Source: Moraxellaceae bacterium | GTDB lineage: Bacteria > Pseudomonadota > Gammaproteobacteria > Pseudomonadales > Moraxellaceae | Assembly: GCA_029267635.1 (NCBI GenBank) | Contig: JAJUIK010000001.1 | Span: 1 to 64,000 of the forward strand | Reading direction: 5' to 3' | Length of the DNA stretch: 64,000 nucleotides | Shown: piece after piece, positions 1 to 9,198 of the stretch | Position numbering within the stretch: position 1 is the stretch's first letter | Layout of the letters: every line of letters starts with the position of its first letter | Notes under the pieces: model-generated | The model's database searches: none | What the model was told of the DNA's origin: nothing | Seen by the model: the letters and a program-made list of their open reading frames with translations, nothing else | Position numbers and translations under genes: made by a program

Positions 1-30
1 ATACCTCTATTTTATTCAGTTGGTTATCAA

Positions 31-1146
31 TTAATTCGATTGTTCTGCTGTGACGTATTCCACCACTTCCAGATTAAAACCGGACAGCGCATTAAAACGC
101 AGCGGTGAACTGAGCAGACGCATTTTTTCCACCCCCAGATCGCGCAGGATTTGCGCACCCACCCCAATGGTCTGGTATTGCTGGGACAGGGCGGCATTGG
201 ATTTGACATTTTTTGGCTGGGTGAGTGCATCCAGAGCTGGCCCCAGATCCTGTAAATGACGCTGACCAATCCAGACCAGTACACCACGTTCACTATTGGC
301 AATCGTACTCAAGGCACGATCCAGATTCCAGGCCGGCTGACCATCAGCCTTGTTGAGCTTTAATAAATCACGGGTCGGGTTAAAACCATGTACCCGTACC
401 GTGGTCACGCCTTCTGCCGGATTGCCTTTAACCAGTGCCACATGAATGTCCGGATTGCCCAGTTCGCGGTAACGGTGTAACTGGAACGTGCCGTATTCAG
501 TGTCGATGCTTTGGCTATCCAGATGCTCAACGGTTTGCTCGTTGGTCATGCGGTAGTGAATCAGGTCGGCAATGGTTCCGATCTTCAGGCCATGTTTTTC
601 TGCAAACACTTCCAGATCCGGACGGCGTGCCATGCTGCCGTCTTCATTGATAATTTCACAGATCACAGAAGCAGGTTCCAGACCGGCCAAACGTGACAAA
701 TCACAGCCAGCTTCGGTATGACCGGCACGGTGTAATACACCACCCGGCTGTGCCATCAGCGGGAAAATATGCCCCGGCTGCACAATGTCGCTGGGTTTGG
801 CATGTGCAGCCACCGCGGTACGGATGGTATGTGCACGTTCAGCAGCTGAAATACCGGTGGTAATGCCATCAGCGGCTTCAATCGACAGGGTGAAATTGGT
901 GCCGTGCTGCGCGCCATTCTGATCGACCATCAGCGGCAGATTCAGCTGCTGGCAACGTTCTTTGCTTAAGGTCAGGCAGACCAGGCCACGGGCATGGGTG
1001 ATCATGAAGTTGATGTCTTCCGGGCGCACGTGGGTGGCGGCAATGACCAGATCCCCTTCGTTTTCACGGTCTTCATCGTCCATCAGGATAACCATTTTGC
1101 CTGCGCGGATATCTGCAACCAGCTCTTCAACGGTATTCAGCGACAT
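31..1146 (-). CDS. ribB: 3,4-dihydroxy-2-butanone 4-phosphate synthase with degenerate RibA-like C-terminal half
   Basis: The N-terminal half (about residues 1-200) is a DHBP synthase, which converts ribulose 5-phosphate to the four-carbon unit of riboflavin. It shows the acidic [10 protein letters not shown] loop near residue 24 and the HRAGHTEAG segment. The C-terminal half aligns with GTP cyclohydrolase II, but the zinc-binding cysteine cluster (family pattern C-x2-GD...C-x-C) is absent: the matching stretch after VRVHGFNP has no cysteines. This domain is therefore probably not catalytic, and a separate ribA is expected elsewhere. I start at the ATG at 1146, preceded by AAGGTG, rather than the in-frame TTG just upstream. 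No FMN riboswitch is visible upstream. Confidence 0.93.
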   Translation of the reverse strand: MSLNTVEELVADIRAGKMVILMDDEDRENEGDLVIAATHVRPEDINFMITHARGLVCLTLSKERCQQLNLPLMVDQNGAQHGTNFTLSIEAADGITTGISAAERAHTIRTAVAAHAKPSDIVQPGHIFPLMAQPGGVLHRAGHTEAGCDLSRLAGLEPASVICEIINEDGSMARRPDLEVFAEKHGLKIGTIADLIHYRMTNEQTVEHLDSQSIDTEYGTFQLHRYRELGNPDIHVALVKGNPAEGVTTVRVHGFNPTRDLLKLNKADGQPAWNLDRALSTIANSERGVLVWIGQRHLQDLGPALDALTQPKNVKSNAALSQQYQTIGVGAQILRDLGVEKMRLLSSPLRFNALSGFNLEVVEYVTAEQSN

Positions 1147-1462
1147 CAAGCTTCACCTTCTTTGTGTCTTAAGTGACATTTTACCTGTGTTCATTGTGGC
1201 ATAGTCTAACGCGTTTTACCGGTATTTGCCTATGCTTTCACATTCCTTGAGAGTTCAATGTTATACACAGCGAGTAAGTGGTTTGAAAAGGGGCCATGCG
1301 AGAAAACCGCGAAATCTTGCTGCATGTTTGGGCAGTTGCTATCTAGAAATTCAGCTAAGTTTATGCACTTTTATGGTTGATGCGTTGAACTGAAACGTTA
1401 TCACAACAACAGCCCACTTCAACGTTTTGTGTGAAATGGGCTGGAAATGTGGGATCAGGCAC
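1147..1462. other. Intergenic region between ribB and the Smp-like gene
   Basis: This 316-base gap separates two minus-strand genes. It should hold the ribB promoter and the end of the Smp-like transcript. I see no RFN (FMN riboswitch) consensus, no ORF with a good ribosome binding site and no repeat apart from the hairpin at 1410-1443. Confidence 0.5.
1410..1443 (-). terminator. Possible terminator of the Smp-like gene
   Basis: CAGCCCA (1410-1416) pairs with TGGGCTG (1437-1443), with further TTCA/TGAA pairing inside. On the minus strand it is followed by TTGTTGTG, a poor T-tract, so termination is only likely. It lies about 20 bases past the stop codon of the minus-strand gene. Confidence 0.4.
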
Positions 1463-2767
1463 TTAAGTGGCAGAGAGCAAGCTGGCTTCCTGTGTATTGT
1501 GTTTTTTGCCTTTTAAGATTTCGGTTCTGAAATGCTGCAGCTGTTCTGCACGTTCGCTGTCCATGCCATTGAGCATAAAGGCATGACGGGTCAGGACATT
1601 ACTTGGATTTGGCATGGCCACCAGTTGATAATTTTCACTGATGGTTTTCAGTTGCTGATTGTTCAGGTGCAGGGCACTTTCTTTGGCAATCAAATGGCCG
1701 GCCAAACGTTCAGCCGCCTGAACGGCATCCAATTGCATCGCTTCGACGGCAGTCGAGATCGCACTGCGCGTTTGCAGTACAAAGCGTTTTTCTTCGCGAT
1801 AACGTTTATACAGCACTTCTGCCAGTAGCTGGAACAAGGCACCGATCATGACCAGACATTCAGCAGCTTGGGGGCGGCTGGCATCAACCGTGATGCTGGC
1901 ACCTTCGGCACTAAATGCATGGACGACCTGAAAGTCTTTGCTATTCAGGTGATACTGCTGGGCACAGCGTTCAATGCTTTTATTCAGGAAAATCTGGCAT
2001 AAATTAAAATACGGCACCGAAACGGATTGGTTCACGGATTCCAGTAACTGTTTTGGATCATAAAACTGAATATTGAGTGCCAAATTGTCTGCAGTAATTT
2101 CAGGAGTATTCGTTTCTGGCTGTGGCTTGCTGCTTGGTGCGTTTTTTACGGCTGGCTGGGCTTGCGTCATCATCAGCATAGCCTGATATTTCTCTTGTTC
2201 CAGTGCTTGCGTCAGCTGTTGAATCTCGTGTTTGAGACGGGCTTCATTATTGATACGTGCCAAATACTCGCTGCGACTTGGTCGGGCAATCGCACGATAA
2301 GCTAGCCATAACAGGCCATGGATCAGCAGTGACACCAAAATGGCCAGCCATTGGGTACGTAAAATTTCACCAATACTCGGTTGAATCAGGGTGATTTCAA
2401 TCCGGCCCACTTTCTTTTCATTTTGCAAGGCTTCGCGGACAAAAGTTTCCCCTTCGCGGGTTTTGGCGAGACCACCCGTAGCCAGAAGTTGACCTTGGGC
2501 ATTCAGAATACGGATGGAGGCGACAGAGGGGTTGGTCGCATAGCGGTTGGCCAGCAATGCCAGAGAGACCGTATTGGCCGGTTCCAGTTCTGACAGACTA
2601 TCCGTCACCAGTTGCGTGGTCATGAGTTGACCCTGGCTGGCACGGTTTTCATTGGATTGATGCGTGGTTGCCATCACCAATAAAAAGGTATGCAATGCAA
2701 AACTTACAATCAGTAGGCTAGCAAATAGCCCTTGTCTAGGCGCATTCAACGTAAACTTCCAAGGCAA
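1463..2767 (-). CDS. Smp/YtjB-like inner-membrane protein with long C-terminal extension
   Basis: The 434-residue protein has a transmembrane segment at about 14-34, a periplasmic stretch to about 138, and a second segment at 139-157. A charged coiled-coil-like region (about 170-200) and a long cytoplasmic part follow. The N-terminal layout and the position divergent from serB match the Smp (YtjB) family of enterobacteria, where smp and serB are also divergent. The E. coli protein is only about 214 residues, so the C-terminal 200 residues are extra. The molecular function is unknown. The start is uncertain: TTG at 2767 has no clear ribosome binding site, while an in-frame TTG at 2749 follows GGAAG. 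Confidence 0.75.
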   Translation of the reverse strand: MPWKFTLNAPRQGLFASLLIVSFALHTFLLVMATTHQSNENRASQGQLMTTQLVTDSLSELEPANTVSLALLANRYATNPSVASIRILNAQGQLLATGGLAKTREGETFVREALQNEKKVGRIEITLIQPSIGEILRTQWLAILVSLLIHGLLWLAYRAIARPSRSEYLARINNEARLKHEIQQLTQALEQEKYQAMLMMTQAQPAVKNAPSSKPQPETNTPEITADNLALNIQFYDPKQLLESVNQSVSVPYFNLCQIFLNKSIERCAQQYHLNSKDFQVVHAFSAEGASITVDASRPQAAECLVMIGALFQLLAEVLYKRYREEKRFVLQTRSAISTAVEAMQLDAVQAAERLAGHLIAKESALHLNNQQLKTISENYQLVAMPNPSNVLTRHAFMLNGMDSERAEQLQHFRTEILKGKKHNTQEASLLSAT

Positions 2768-2826
2768 TTATATTCAATTTCGATTATGATTCTTACAATA
2801 GTTGTAGCTCAGACCCGAGTCAATTC

Positions 2827-4047
2827 ATGCGAGAAATCATTCTTATATCATTTTTAGGACCCGACCAGCCGAATCAGTTTACTCGATTAATGCAGGTGTT
2901 GTCCGTACATTCCTTACAAATACTCGATGTAGGCCAGGCGGTCATCCACAACCAGCTGACCTTGGGCATCGTGGTGGTCTCTGATGACCAGACGGCCACA
3001 GCACTAGCAATGAAAGAGATTCTGATTTTAGCACATGATATTGGCTTAACAGTGCGCTTTAAACCGATCTCGAGTGCAGAATACGACCAATGGGTGAGCG
3101 AAGGTGGACGCACGCGTTATATCGTGACTGCATTGGCTCCAGAACTGACAGCAGCGCACCTGCAGGCCGTGACCAATATTGTGTCTCAGCAAGGTTTCAA
3201 TATCGAGACGGTGACCCGTTTATCTGGGCGTTTGTCGCGGGATCAGGACTCAACTGCGCCTCGTCGTGCCTGTGTGCAGTTCGGTTTAAGCGGGCAGATG
3301 TTCGATGCACAGGCCATGCGTGAGGCCTGCCTGAGCCTGACCAATGAGCTGAATATCGATGTGGCGGTGCAGGAAGACAACGCCTACCGTCGTAACCGCC
3401 GTCTGGTCTGTTTCGATATGGACTCGACTTTGATCGAACAGGAAGTGATTGACGAATTGGCGATTGAAGCCGGTGTAGGCGATAAGGTTGCAGAAATCAC
3501 GGAACGTGCCATGCAAGGTGAGCTGGACTTCCAGCAAAGTTTCCGTGCCCGTGTGGCCTTGTTGAAAGGTCTGGATGCTTCAGTATTACCCAAAATTGCC
3601 GAGCGTTTAACCGTGACAGAAGGGGCTGAACGCCTGATTTCTACCCTGAAAGCCTTGGGTTATAAAACTGCAATTCTTTCCGGCGGTTTTCAGTATTTTG
3701 CGGAGTATTTACAGCAAAAACTCGGCATCGATGAAGTGCACGCCAACATTCTGGATGTGCAGGACGGTTTTGTTACGGGTGAGGTGAAAGGGGCGATTGT
3801 CGATGGCGCTCGCAAAGCACTCTTGCTGCGTGAACTGGCCGACAAAATGGGCATCTCACTTGAACAGGCCATGGCTGTTGGAGATGGTGCCAATGACTTG
3901 CCAATGCTAGCAATTGCAGGTTTAGGTGTTGCTTACCGTGCCAAGCCGTTGGTCCGTCAGAATGCCAACCAGGCGATTTCCAGTGTCGGCCTGGATGGTA
4001 TTTTGTACTTGTTGGGCATGCATGACAAAGACCTGAACCGTGCTTAA
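2827..4047 (+). CDS. serB: Phosphoserine phosphatase
   Basis: SerB hydrolyses phosphoserine, the last step of serine synthesis. The 406 residues comprise two ACT-like segments (about 1-170), then a HAD phosphatase domain. HAD motif I is FDMDSTLIEQE, with nucleophile Asp197 and acid/base Asp199; SGGFQYF is motif II, and GDGANDLPML carries the metal-binding aspartates of motif III. The length fits the long ACT-containing SerB class found in Pseudomonas and Acinetobacter. It is divergent from the Smp-like gene across only about 60 bp, so the two promoters must overlap or abut. A terminator follows. Confidence 0.96.
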   Translation: MREIILISFLGPDQPNQFTRLMQVLSVHSLQILDVGQAVIHNQLTLGIVVVSDDQTATALAMKEILILAHDIGLTVRFKPISSAEYDQWVSEGGRTRYIVTALAPELTAAHLQAVTNIVSQQGFNIETVTRLSGRLSRDQDSTAPRRACVQFGLSGQMFDAQAMREACLSLTNELNIDVAVQEDNAYRRNRRLVCFDMDSTLIEQEVIDELAIEAGVGDKVAEITERAMQGELDFQQSFRARVALLKGLDASVLPKIAERLTVTEGAERLISTLKALGYKTAILSGGFQYFAEYLQQKLGIDEVHANILDVQDGFVTGEVKGAIVDGARKALLLRELADKMGISLEQAMAVGDGANDLPMLAIAGLGVAYRAKPLVRQNANQAISSVGLDGILYLLGMHDKDLNRA

Positions 4048-4068
4048 ATAAAGACTTTATCAGATCAG

Positions 4069-4095
4069 AACGCGACTATTCGGTCGCGTTTTTTA
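4069..4095 (+). terminator. Terminator of serB
   Basis: AACGCGAC (4069-4076) pairs with GTCGCGTT (4083-4090) around a six-base loop and runs into T6. It lies 20 bases after the serB stop. Confidence 0.9.
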
Positions 4096-4457
4096 TATAA
4101 ATTCAATGGACTTATCACATTGCAACAGTAGAAATTGATGATAAAAACAACGATCAAATCCATCGAAAAAAATATTTTTCTGTGTCCCAAAACAACGATT
4201 TTTTTTGTAATGACACGGCATGTTTGATGCAGTCTATATTGCACCGCCATCCTGGCTTTTTAAAAATGTAATGACAAAAGAATATGGCGACAGACTATGT
4301 CGTTTTAGAAAAAAACAAGACTTTTTTTCAAAAAAAAACGCTGCATAATGCATTGCAGAAGCGGTTCAACAGATGCAAATAGACGATTTAAACTGATATT
4401 TGAACGATGATGAAGACGCTACAAAGCAGTAGCGTGACATCTGGGACGGAGGTTTTT
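4096..4457. other. AT-rich intergenic region before a small membrane gene
   Basis: This 362-base stretch is very A/T-rich, with several A and T runs (around 4165-4215 and 4310-4340). GTGTC/GACAC arms around 4181-4215 could form a loose hairpin. I see no convincing ORF, and no promoter can be fixed with confidence. Confidence 0.4.
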
Positions 4458-4793
4458 ATGGTAACAGCGAATTTTGCGACCATGATGGGGTTGGGGCTAA
4501 TCCTGGCGGCATTGACGGCTGTTTTCTTCTCGCCGTATCGTCACTGGCTGGGTTTCATGCTGGCGGGCATGTTGTTTTGGGGCAGTCTGGAAATTGTGCG
4601 CTTTGGGGTGCAAAACCTGTTTGAACTGCCGCTGACTTATAGTTATCTCAGCGCTTTTATGCTGGCGATGCTGGCAGGCACATTGGTACTTTTGCGTGAA
4701 GACCGCCGTGCGCAAAGAGCTTTGGCACAGCGCCAGTATATTGAACACACGCCGGTTTATGAGGATGATCAGCCCCATTGTTCTAGTCGTTAA
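4458..4793 (+). CDS. Small inner-membrane protein of unknown function
   Basis: I do not recognise the family. The 111-residue product is mostly three hydrophobic segments (about 6-25, 30-48 and 60-79) followed by a basic, glutamine-rich tail, which suggests three membrane passes with the tail in the cytoplasm. I place the start at 4458 because GGAGG sits five bases upstream (4448-4452); an in-frame ATG at 4407 lacks such a site. The gene stands alone between two terminators, so it is probably a single-gene transcript. Confidence 0.7.
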   Translation: MVTANFATMMGLGLILAALTAVFFSPYRHWLGFMLAGMLFWGSLEIVRFGVQNLFELPLTYSYLSAFMLAMLAGTLVLLREDRRAQRALAQRQYIEHTPVYEDDQPHCSSR

Positions 4794-4819
4794 AGCTTCA
4801 AATTGAAGTCAAATGATAA

Positions 4820-4847
4820 AAAGGCGCCGCAATCAGGCGCCTTTTTT
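4820..4847 (+). terminator. Terminator of the small membrane gene
   Basis: AAAGGCGCC (4820-4828) pairs with GGCGCCTTT (4836-4844) and continues into T6. It is a compact GC-rich stem 25 bases after the stop codon. Confidence 0.92.
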
Positions 4848-4945
4848 GCTCAGTGAATATCATTACAAAGCCATACTGTAAAAATCACAACTTATGTTAG
4901 GATGAGCGCATCCATATTTCTAAAATTAAAATAGGCTTGAATGTC

Positions 4946-5425
4946 ATGAAATTTTCTTCGATTCCTGTCGTGAAATTGCCACTGGTGGATGTCAGCACAG
5001 ATCCACTGGATTTGTTGGTGATGGGTTTGGTGCTCAGAATGAAACAGCTGGCACGTACCAGTGCCAAATTTATGGAATTGACCCATGACCGTCAGTTCCG
5101 CATCCAGATTGGAACCGAGCAAGGCATGGCGCGTCAAATTATCGTGAATCAGGGACAAGTGGATACAGTCAGCGGTGCCATCATCCCCGCTGATTTTACG
5201 GTACAGTTTACCGATAGCGAACAGGGTGTGAAAACACTACTCAAGGGTGATCCAAGTGCCTTCATGACCGGTATGCAAAATGGCAGTATCAAGATGGAAG
5301 GTGATTTTAGCCTGCTGGTCTGGTTTAACAAAGTGGCCAAGTTGATTCCGCCAAAATTGCCGGCACCGGTTAAAGAAAAAGTGACCAAAGTGCGCCGTTT
5401 GATTAAAGCCAAAACTGGGCGTTAA
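4946..5425 (+). CDS. SCP2-like (sterol carrier) domain protein
   Basis: The 159-residue soluble protein has the pattern of SCP2-type lipid-binding domains in its second half: a LLKGDPSAF stretch, then GSIKMEGDFSLL, then a basic LIPPKLPAPVKEKV tail. The family binds hydrophobic ligands in a tunnel; bacterial members include UbiJ-like helper proteins, but nothing here fixes a substrate. The ATG at 4946 is preferred; an in-frame TTG at 4937 is an alternative. The gene is convergent with dtd and shares a bidirectional terminator with it. Confidence 0.6.
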   Translation: MKFSSIPVVKLPLVDVSTDPLDLLVMGLVLRMKQLARTSAKFMELTHDRQFRIQIGTEQGMARQIIVNQGQVDTVSGAIIPADFTVQFTDSEQGVKTLLKGDPSAFMTGMQNGSIKMEGDFSLLVWFNKVAKLIPPKLPAPVKEKVTKVRRLIKAKTGR

Positions 5426-5435
5426 TGAATGTTTT

Positions 5436-5469
5436 GAAAAACTCCAGACTCAGCATCTGGAGTTTTTTT
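5436..5469. terminator. Bidirectional terminator between the SCP2-like gene and dtd
   Basis: AAACTCCAGA pairs with TCTGGAGTTT around a short loop, with T7 on the plus side and T5 on the minus side. It sits between convergent genes. The plus-side T-tract is followed by ATGGCTGAAAT, a tail seen at several terminators in this window. Confidence 0.92.
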
Positions 5470-5500
5470 ATGGCTGAAATAGTTAAAAAACCGAGCGGTA

Positions 5501-5941
5501 TTATTCCACTTCCAGATTAAACGTGACTGGCCCATCATTGACCAGATGCACTTTCATGTCGGCGGCAAAAATGCCGGTTTCGACCTGCGGGAATTGTGAT
5601 CGGGCATACGCTACCAACGCTTCATATAAAGCTTTGGCTTCTGCTGGAGGCATCGCTGGGCCAAAATCCGGGCGTAAACCTTTTTGTGTCTGTGCCATCA
5701 GGGTAAATTGCGACACCAATAATATCGCACCGCCTGCCTGCGTCACATTCCAACCCATTTTGCCCTGTTCATCGTCAAAGCAGCGGTATTTCAGGATTTT
5801 GTCTAGCAGTTTTTGCCCTTTTTCAAGGGTATCTTCTTTACCGATGCCTAAAAAAACCAGCAAGCCCTGAGCAATCTCTCCTGTGGTTTCACCCTCAACC
5901 ACGACTTTGGCTTCTAATACCCGTTGCAACAATGCGCGCAT
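5501..5941 (-). CDS. dtd: D-aminoacyl-tRNA deacylase
   Basis: Dtd hydrolyses D-amino acids (and glycine) mischarged on tRNA, which keeps them out of proteins. The 146-residue length is normal for the family. The two signature motifs are present: SQFTL near residue 77 and the cross-dimer NDGPVTF near residue 134. It is transcribed alone, convergent with the SCP2-like gene and divergent from pncB. Confidence 0.96.
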   Translation of the reverse strand: MRALLQRVLEAKVVVEGETTGEIAQGLLVFLGIGKEDTLEKGQKLLDKILKYRCFDDEQGKMGWNVTQAGGAILLVSQFTLMAQTQKGLRPDFGPAMPPAEAKALYEALVAYARSQFPQVETGIFAADMKVHLVNDGPVTFNLEVE

Positions 5942-6131
5942 GATGGACTGTCGTTCTTAACTATTTTTGATGTGCCGAATTGTAGCAAACTTCAAAGAAT
6001 ATATTGATCAATGTGGACCAGAGACCGTGGCTGTTTACAGGGCCGTGCGAGACACTCTAATTGGACAAAGCGCTCTTTAAGTACAAAATTTATGCTTTAA
6101 TGCAGACAGCTCAGCAAATTTGGTCGTGCAT

Positions 6132-7337
6132 ATGGCTGCCATCATCCAATCCTTACTCGATACCGATCTGTATAAATTCACCATGTTACAGGTGGTGCTG
6201 CACAAGTTTCCGCAAACGCACAGTGTGTACCATTTCCGTTGTCGTAATCTGCAGGATACGGTTTATCCGTTGTCCGACATTTTGGATGATCTCAACCATC
6301 AGCTGGATGTGCTCTGTCAATTACAATTCAAAGAAGACGAGCTGCAATATCTACGCAACTTGCGTTTTATCAAAAGTGACTTTGTCGATTATCTGGAGTT
6401 GTTCCAGCTCAAGCGCCGTTTTATTCAGGCCAGTATTGATGATCAAGGACGGCTGGATATTCGGGTCGAAGGCCCAATGCTGCAGGCCATGATGTTTGAA
6501 ATTTATGTGCTGGCTATTGTCAATGAACTGTATTTTCGCCGTATTCGGACGCCGGAAGTGCTTGCAGAAGGGGAAGGTCGTTTACAGGCCAAATTGCAGC
6601 TGATGCAACAGTGCGAACAGCAGCAACAGCCGGATGAACCGCCATTTTTGGTGTCGGATTTTGGTACGCGCCGTCGTTACAGTTTTGACTGGCAAAAGCA
6701 TGTGGTGCAATCGTTTCATGAAACTTGCCCGAATGTGTTTCGTGGCACCAGTAATGTATTGTTGGCTAAAGAATTGGGCATCACACCGATCGGCACCATG
6801 GCGCATGAATTTTTACAGGCATTCCAGGCGCTGGATGTCCGTTTGCGCAATTTCCAAAAAGCGGCGCTGGAAACCTGGGTGCAGGAATATCGCGGTGATC
6901 TGGGCATTGCCCTGACCGATGTGGTGGGCATGGATGCATTCCTACGCGATTTTGACCTGTATTTTGCCAAACTGTTTGATGGTTTACGCCATGACAGTGG
7001 TGATCCGCATGTCTGGGGGGACAAGGCCTATGCCCATTACCGCAAACTCAAAATCGACAGTAAAACCAAAATGCTGACTTTCAGTGATGGATTGGATCTG
7101 CCCCGTGCATGGGAGTTGTATCAATACTTTAAAGACCGTTTTCAGGTCAGTTTCGGCGTGGGCACCAACCTGACCAATGACATGGGACAAGCAGCCCTAA
7201 ATATTGTGCTGAAACTGGTGGAGTGTAATGGACAATCGGTGGCGAAAATTTCCGATAGTCCAGGGAAAACCATGAGTACCAATAATACCTTCCTGGCCTA
7301 TTTGCGTCAGGTGTTTCAAATAGATGAAGCACATTGA
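6132..7337 (+). CDS. pncB: Nicotinate phosphoribosyltransferase
   Basis: PncB makes nicotinate mononucleotide from nicotinate and PRPP in NAD salvage (Preiss-Handler pathway). The 401 residues match the usual length of about 400. Visible markers are the N-terminal [13 protein letters not shown] motif, DFGTRRR, the GLRHDSGDP active-site segment and GVGTNLTND near the C-terminus. Three in-frame starts lie within 12 bases (TTG 6120, GTG 6126, ATG 6132); I chose the ATG because the conserved region begins directly after it. The ribosome binding site is weak. Confidence 0.96.
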   Translation: MAAIIQSLLDTDLYKFTMLQVVLHKFPQTHSVYHFRCRNLQDTVYPLSDILDDLNHQLDVLCQLQFKEDELQYLRNLRFIKSDFVDYLELFQLKRRFIQASIDDQGRLDIRVEGPMLQAMMFEIYVLAIVNELYFRRIRTPEVLAEGEGRLQAKLQLMQQCEQQQQPDEPPFLVSDFGTRRRYSFDWQKHVVQSFHETCPNVFRGTSNVLLAKELGITPIGTMAHEFLQAFQALDVRLRNFQKAALETWVQEYRGDLGIALTDVVGMDAFLRDFDLYFAKLFDGLRHDSGDPHVWGDKAYAHYRKLKIDSKTKMLTFSDGLDLPRAWELYQYFKDRFQVSFGVGTNLTNDMGQAALNIVLKLVECNGQSVAKISDSPGKTMSTNNTFLAYLRQVFQIDEAH

Positions 7338-7452
7338 TTTAAACCCGCTATAGCTGATTTTCTGCGAAGACCTGACAAAAAATCAGAATGGCGGACAAAG
7401 TGCTTATGCTAAGATCAGTGCTGAAGTCTGCTGAAAAACTCGAATAAATGAT

Positions 7453-8301
7453 ATGACCCGATCTGTTCCCCATTTTCCGTTGCTGATTGAAGCAGAAGAT
7501 TTGCTGCCTCACCTGGACCATCCTTTGCTGCGTATTGTCGATTTAAGCCGTCAATCGGTTTATGAACAGTTGCATATTCCGCATGCCATACATCTGAAGC
7601 CGGGAATCTTGCTGCAGCAGGAAGACAATGCCACCGGAATGTTGCCAGATCAGGCGGGTTTACAGGCACTGATTGAGGTACTGCAAATTTCTCCTGAACA
7701 TCATGTGGTGGTGTATGATGATGAAGGCGGTGCCTGGGCTGGTCGTCTGATCTGGAATCTGCATTGTCTGGGTTTCTACCGGACCAGTTTATTAAATGGC
7801 GGTATTCATGCCTGGCTGGGTGCAGGTTTCCCCACCTCGGCCGATAACGAGCCGGTTGAACCGGTCACGGATTTGGTACCGGTGAATCTGGAGCAGTTGC
7901 ATCAATACCGGGTGACTTATACCGAGTTGCAACAAAAAGTGCAGCAGGGCAGCGTGCAACTGTGGGATTGCCGTACGGAAGAAGAATATACTGGTGAGCG
8001 TTTGGCTGCACGACGCGGTGGACATATTCCGGGTGCGCGTCATTTTGAATGGAGTACTGCCCTTAACCGGCAAAATCATTTAAAATTGCAGCCCTTGGAA
8101 CGCACACGACAGCGCTTAGAACAATTAGGCTTTCAGTTGGATCAACCGGTAGTGGTGTATTGTCAGTCTCATCACCGTTCAGGCCTGGCCTATATTTTGG
8201 GCCGCTTACTCGGTTGGGAGATTCAAGCTTATGATGGTGCGTGGAGTGAATGGGGCAATCGCCTCGATAGTCCTATTATTACCGGAGAGTCGCCATTTTG
8301 A
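7453..8301 (+). CDS. Two-domain rhodanese-type sulfurtransferase
   Basis: The 282-residue protein has two rhodanese domains. The second carries the active-site loop CQSHHRS with the catalytic Cys237, which would take up sulfane sulfur. The first has no cysteine at the matching place ([11 protein letters not shown]), as usual in tandem rhodaneses. The family includes thiosulfate and 3-mercaptopyruvate sulfurtransferases (GlpE/SseA type). The loop CQSHHRS is unlike the CGSGVTA of mercaptopyruvate enzymes, so the donor is uncertain. Its stop codon overlaps the TTG start of psd, so the two are translationally coupled. Confidence 0.88.
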   Translation: MTRSVPHFPLLIEAEDLLPHLDHPLLRIVDLSRQSVYEQLHIPHAIHLKPGILLQQEDNATGMLPDQAGLQALIEVLQISPEHHVVVYDDEGGAWAGRLIWNLHCLGFYRTSLLNGGIHAWLGAGFPTSADNEPVEPVTDLVPVNLEQLHQYRVTYTELQQKVQQGSVQLWDCRTEEEYTGERLAARRGGHIPGARHFEWSTALNRQNHLKLQPLERTRQRLEQLGFQLDQPVVVYCQSHHRSGLAYILGRLLGWEIQAYDGAWSEWGNRLDSPIITGESPF

Positions 8302-9146
8302 GCCTTACCTCACTTAAAAAACGCCTGTTTATTCACGCCCAGCGCGTGGTGCCACAACATCAGCTGAGCCGTGTGATTGGTAAGGTCGCGGCCAGTGAAA
8401 ATCCCTTGGTAAAAACCGCGGTGATTCAGGCATTTAAAAATAAATATGGTATTGATTTATCTATTGCCGAAGAAAGCAATGCGCTGAAATATAAATCATT
8501 TAATGAATTTTTTACCCGTGCCTTAAAGGATGGTATCCGTGTGGTTGATACTGATCCGACCAGCATCGTGTCTCCGGCAGACGGGGCAATTTCCCAGCTG
8601 GGCAGCATTAGCGAGGGTGATATTTTTCAGGCCAAAGGACAAAGTTTTTCCGTGGAAAAACTGATCGGTGACCCGCAACTGGCGCAACCTTTTAAAAATG
8701 GCCAGTTTGCGACAGTTTATCTATCACCGCGTGACTATCACCGTGTGCATATGCCTTTTACTGGAACCCTGACCGAGACCCTGTATATTCCGGGTGAACT
8801 GTTCTCGGTGAATCAGACCACGGCAGAAACCGTGCCGGGACTCTTCGCCCGCAATGAACGTATGGTTTGTCTGTTTGATACCGAACTGGGCCGTATGGCG
8901 GTGGTTTTGGTCGGTGCCATGATTGTCGCCGGCATTGAAACCGTGGTGACCGGTAAGGTCAAGCCAACGGGGCGTCTGGAGCTGAACCAGCATCAGGTAC
9001 GATTGGAAAAAGGTGCAGAACTCGGCCGTTTCTATCTGGGATCTACGGCCATTGTGCTGTTTGAGCAAGACAAAATGACCTGGGATGAAAAATTCAAGGC
9101 CAATTCTGTGGTGACGATGGGCGAGGCTCTGGGTCATACTCGCTAA
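8298..9146 (+). CDS. psd: Phosphatidylserine decarboxylase proenzyme
   Basis: Psd converts phosphatidylserine to phosphatidylethanolamine at the inner membrane. The proenzyme cleaves itself at the LGST motif (residues 247-250), turning Ser249 into the pyruvoyl group. The conserved SPADG and DYHRVH segments supply the rest of the active site. The start is TTG at 8298, overlapping the TGA of the rhodanese gene by four bases (TTGA). No ATG lies nearby, and the protein from this TTG begins like typical Acinetobacter Psd (282 residues). Confidence 0.95.
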   Translation: MSLTSLKKRLFIHAQRVVPQHQLSRVIGKVAASENPLVKTAVIQAFKNKYGIDLSIAEESNALKYKSFNEFFTRALKDGIRVVDTDPTSIVSPADGAISQLGSISEGDIFQAKGQSFSVEKLIGDPQLAQPFKNGQFATVYLSPRDYHRVHMPFTGTLTETLYIPGELFSVNQTTAETVPGLFARNERMVCLFDTELGRMAVVLVGAMIVAGIETVVTGKVKPTGRLELNQHQVRLEKGAELGRFYLGSTAIVLFEQDKMTWDEKFKANSVVTMGEALGHTR

Positions 9147-9159
9147 GCCGAGGTCAGAT

Positions 9160-9190
9160 AAAAAATGCGCCATCAGGCGCATTTTTTTAT
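9160..9190. terminator. Bidirectional terminator between psd and phoR
   Basis: AAATGCGCC and GGCGCATTT flank a three-base loop, with T-tracts on both sides, between the convergent psd and phoR genes. Confidence 0.93.
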
Positions 9191-9198
9191 TTTGGATT

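Noticed and set aside
1147..1460. FMN riboswitch before ribB
   Set aside because: Expected from other bacteria, but none of the conserved RFN stretches could be found on the minus strand.
2800..2815. tRNA-like piece (GTAGCTCAG)
   Set aside because: It resembles a D-arm, but no acceptor stem, anticodon loop or TTC arm follows at the right distance.
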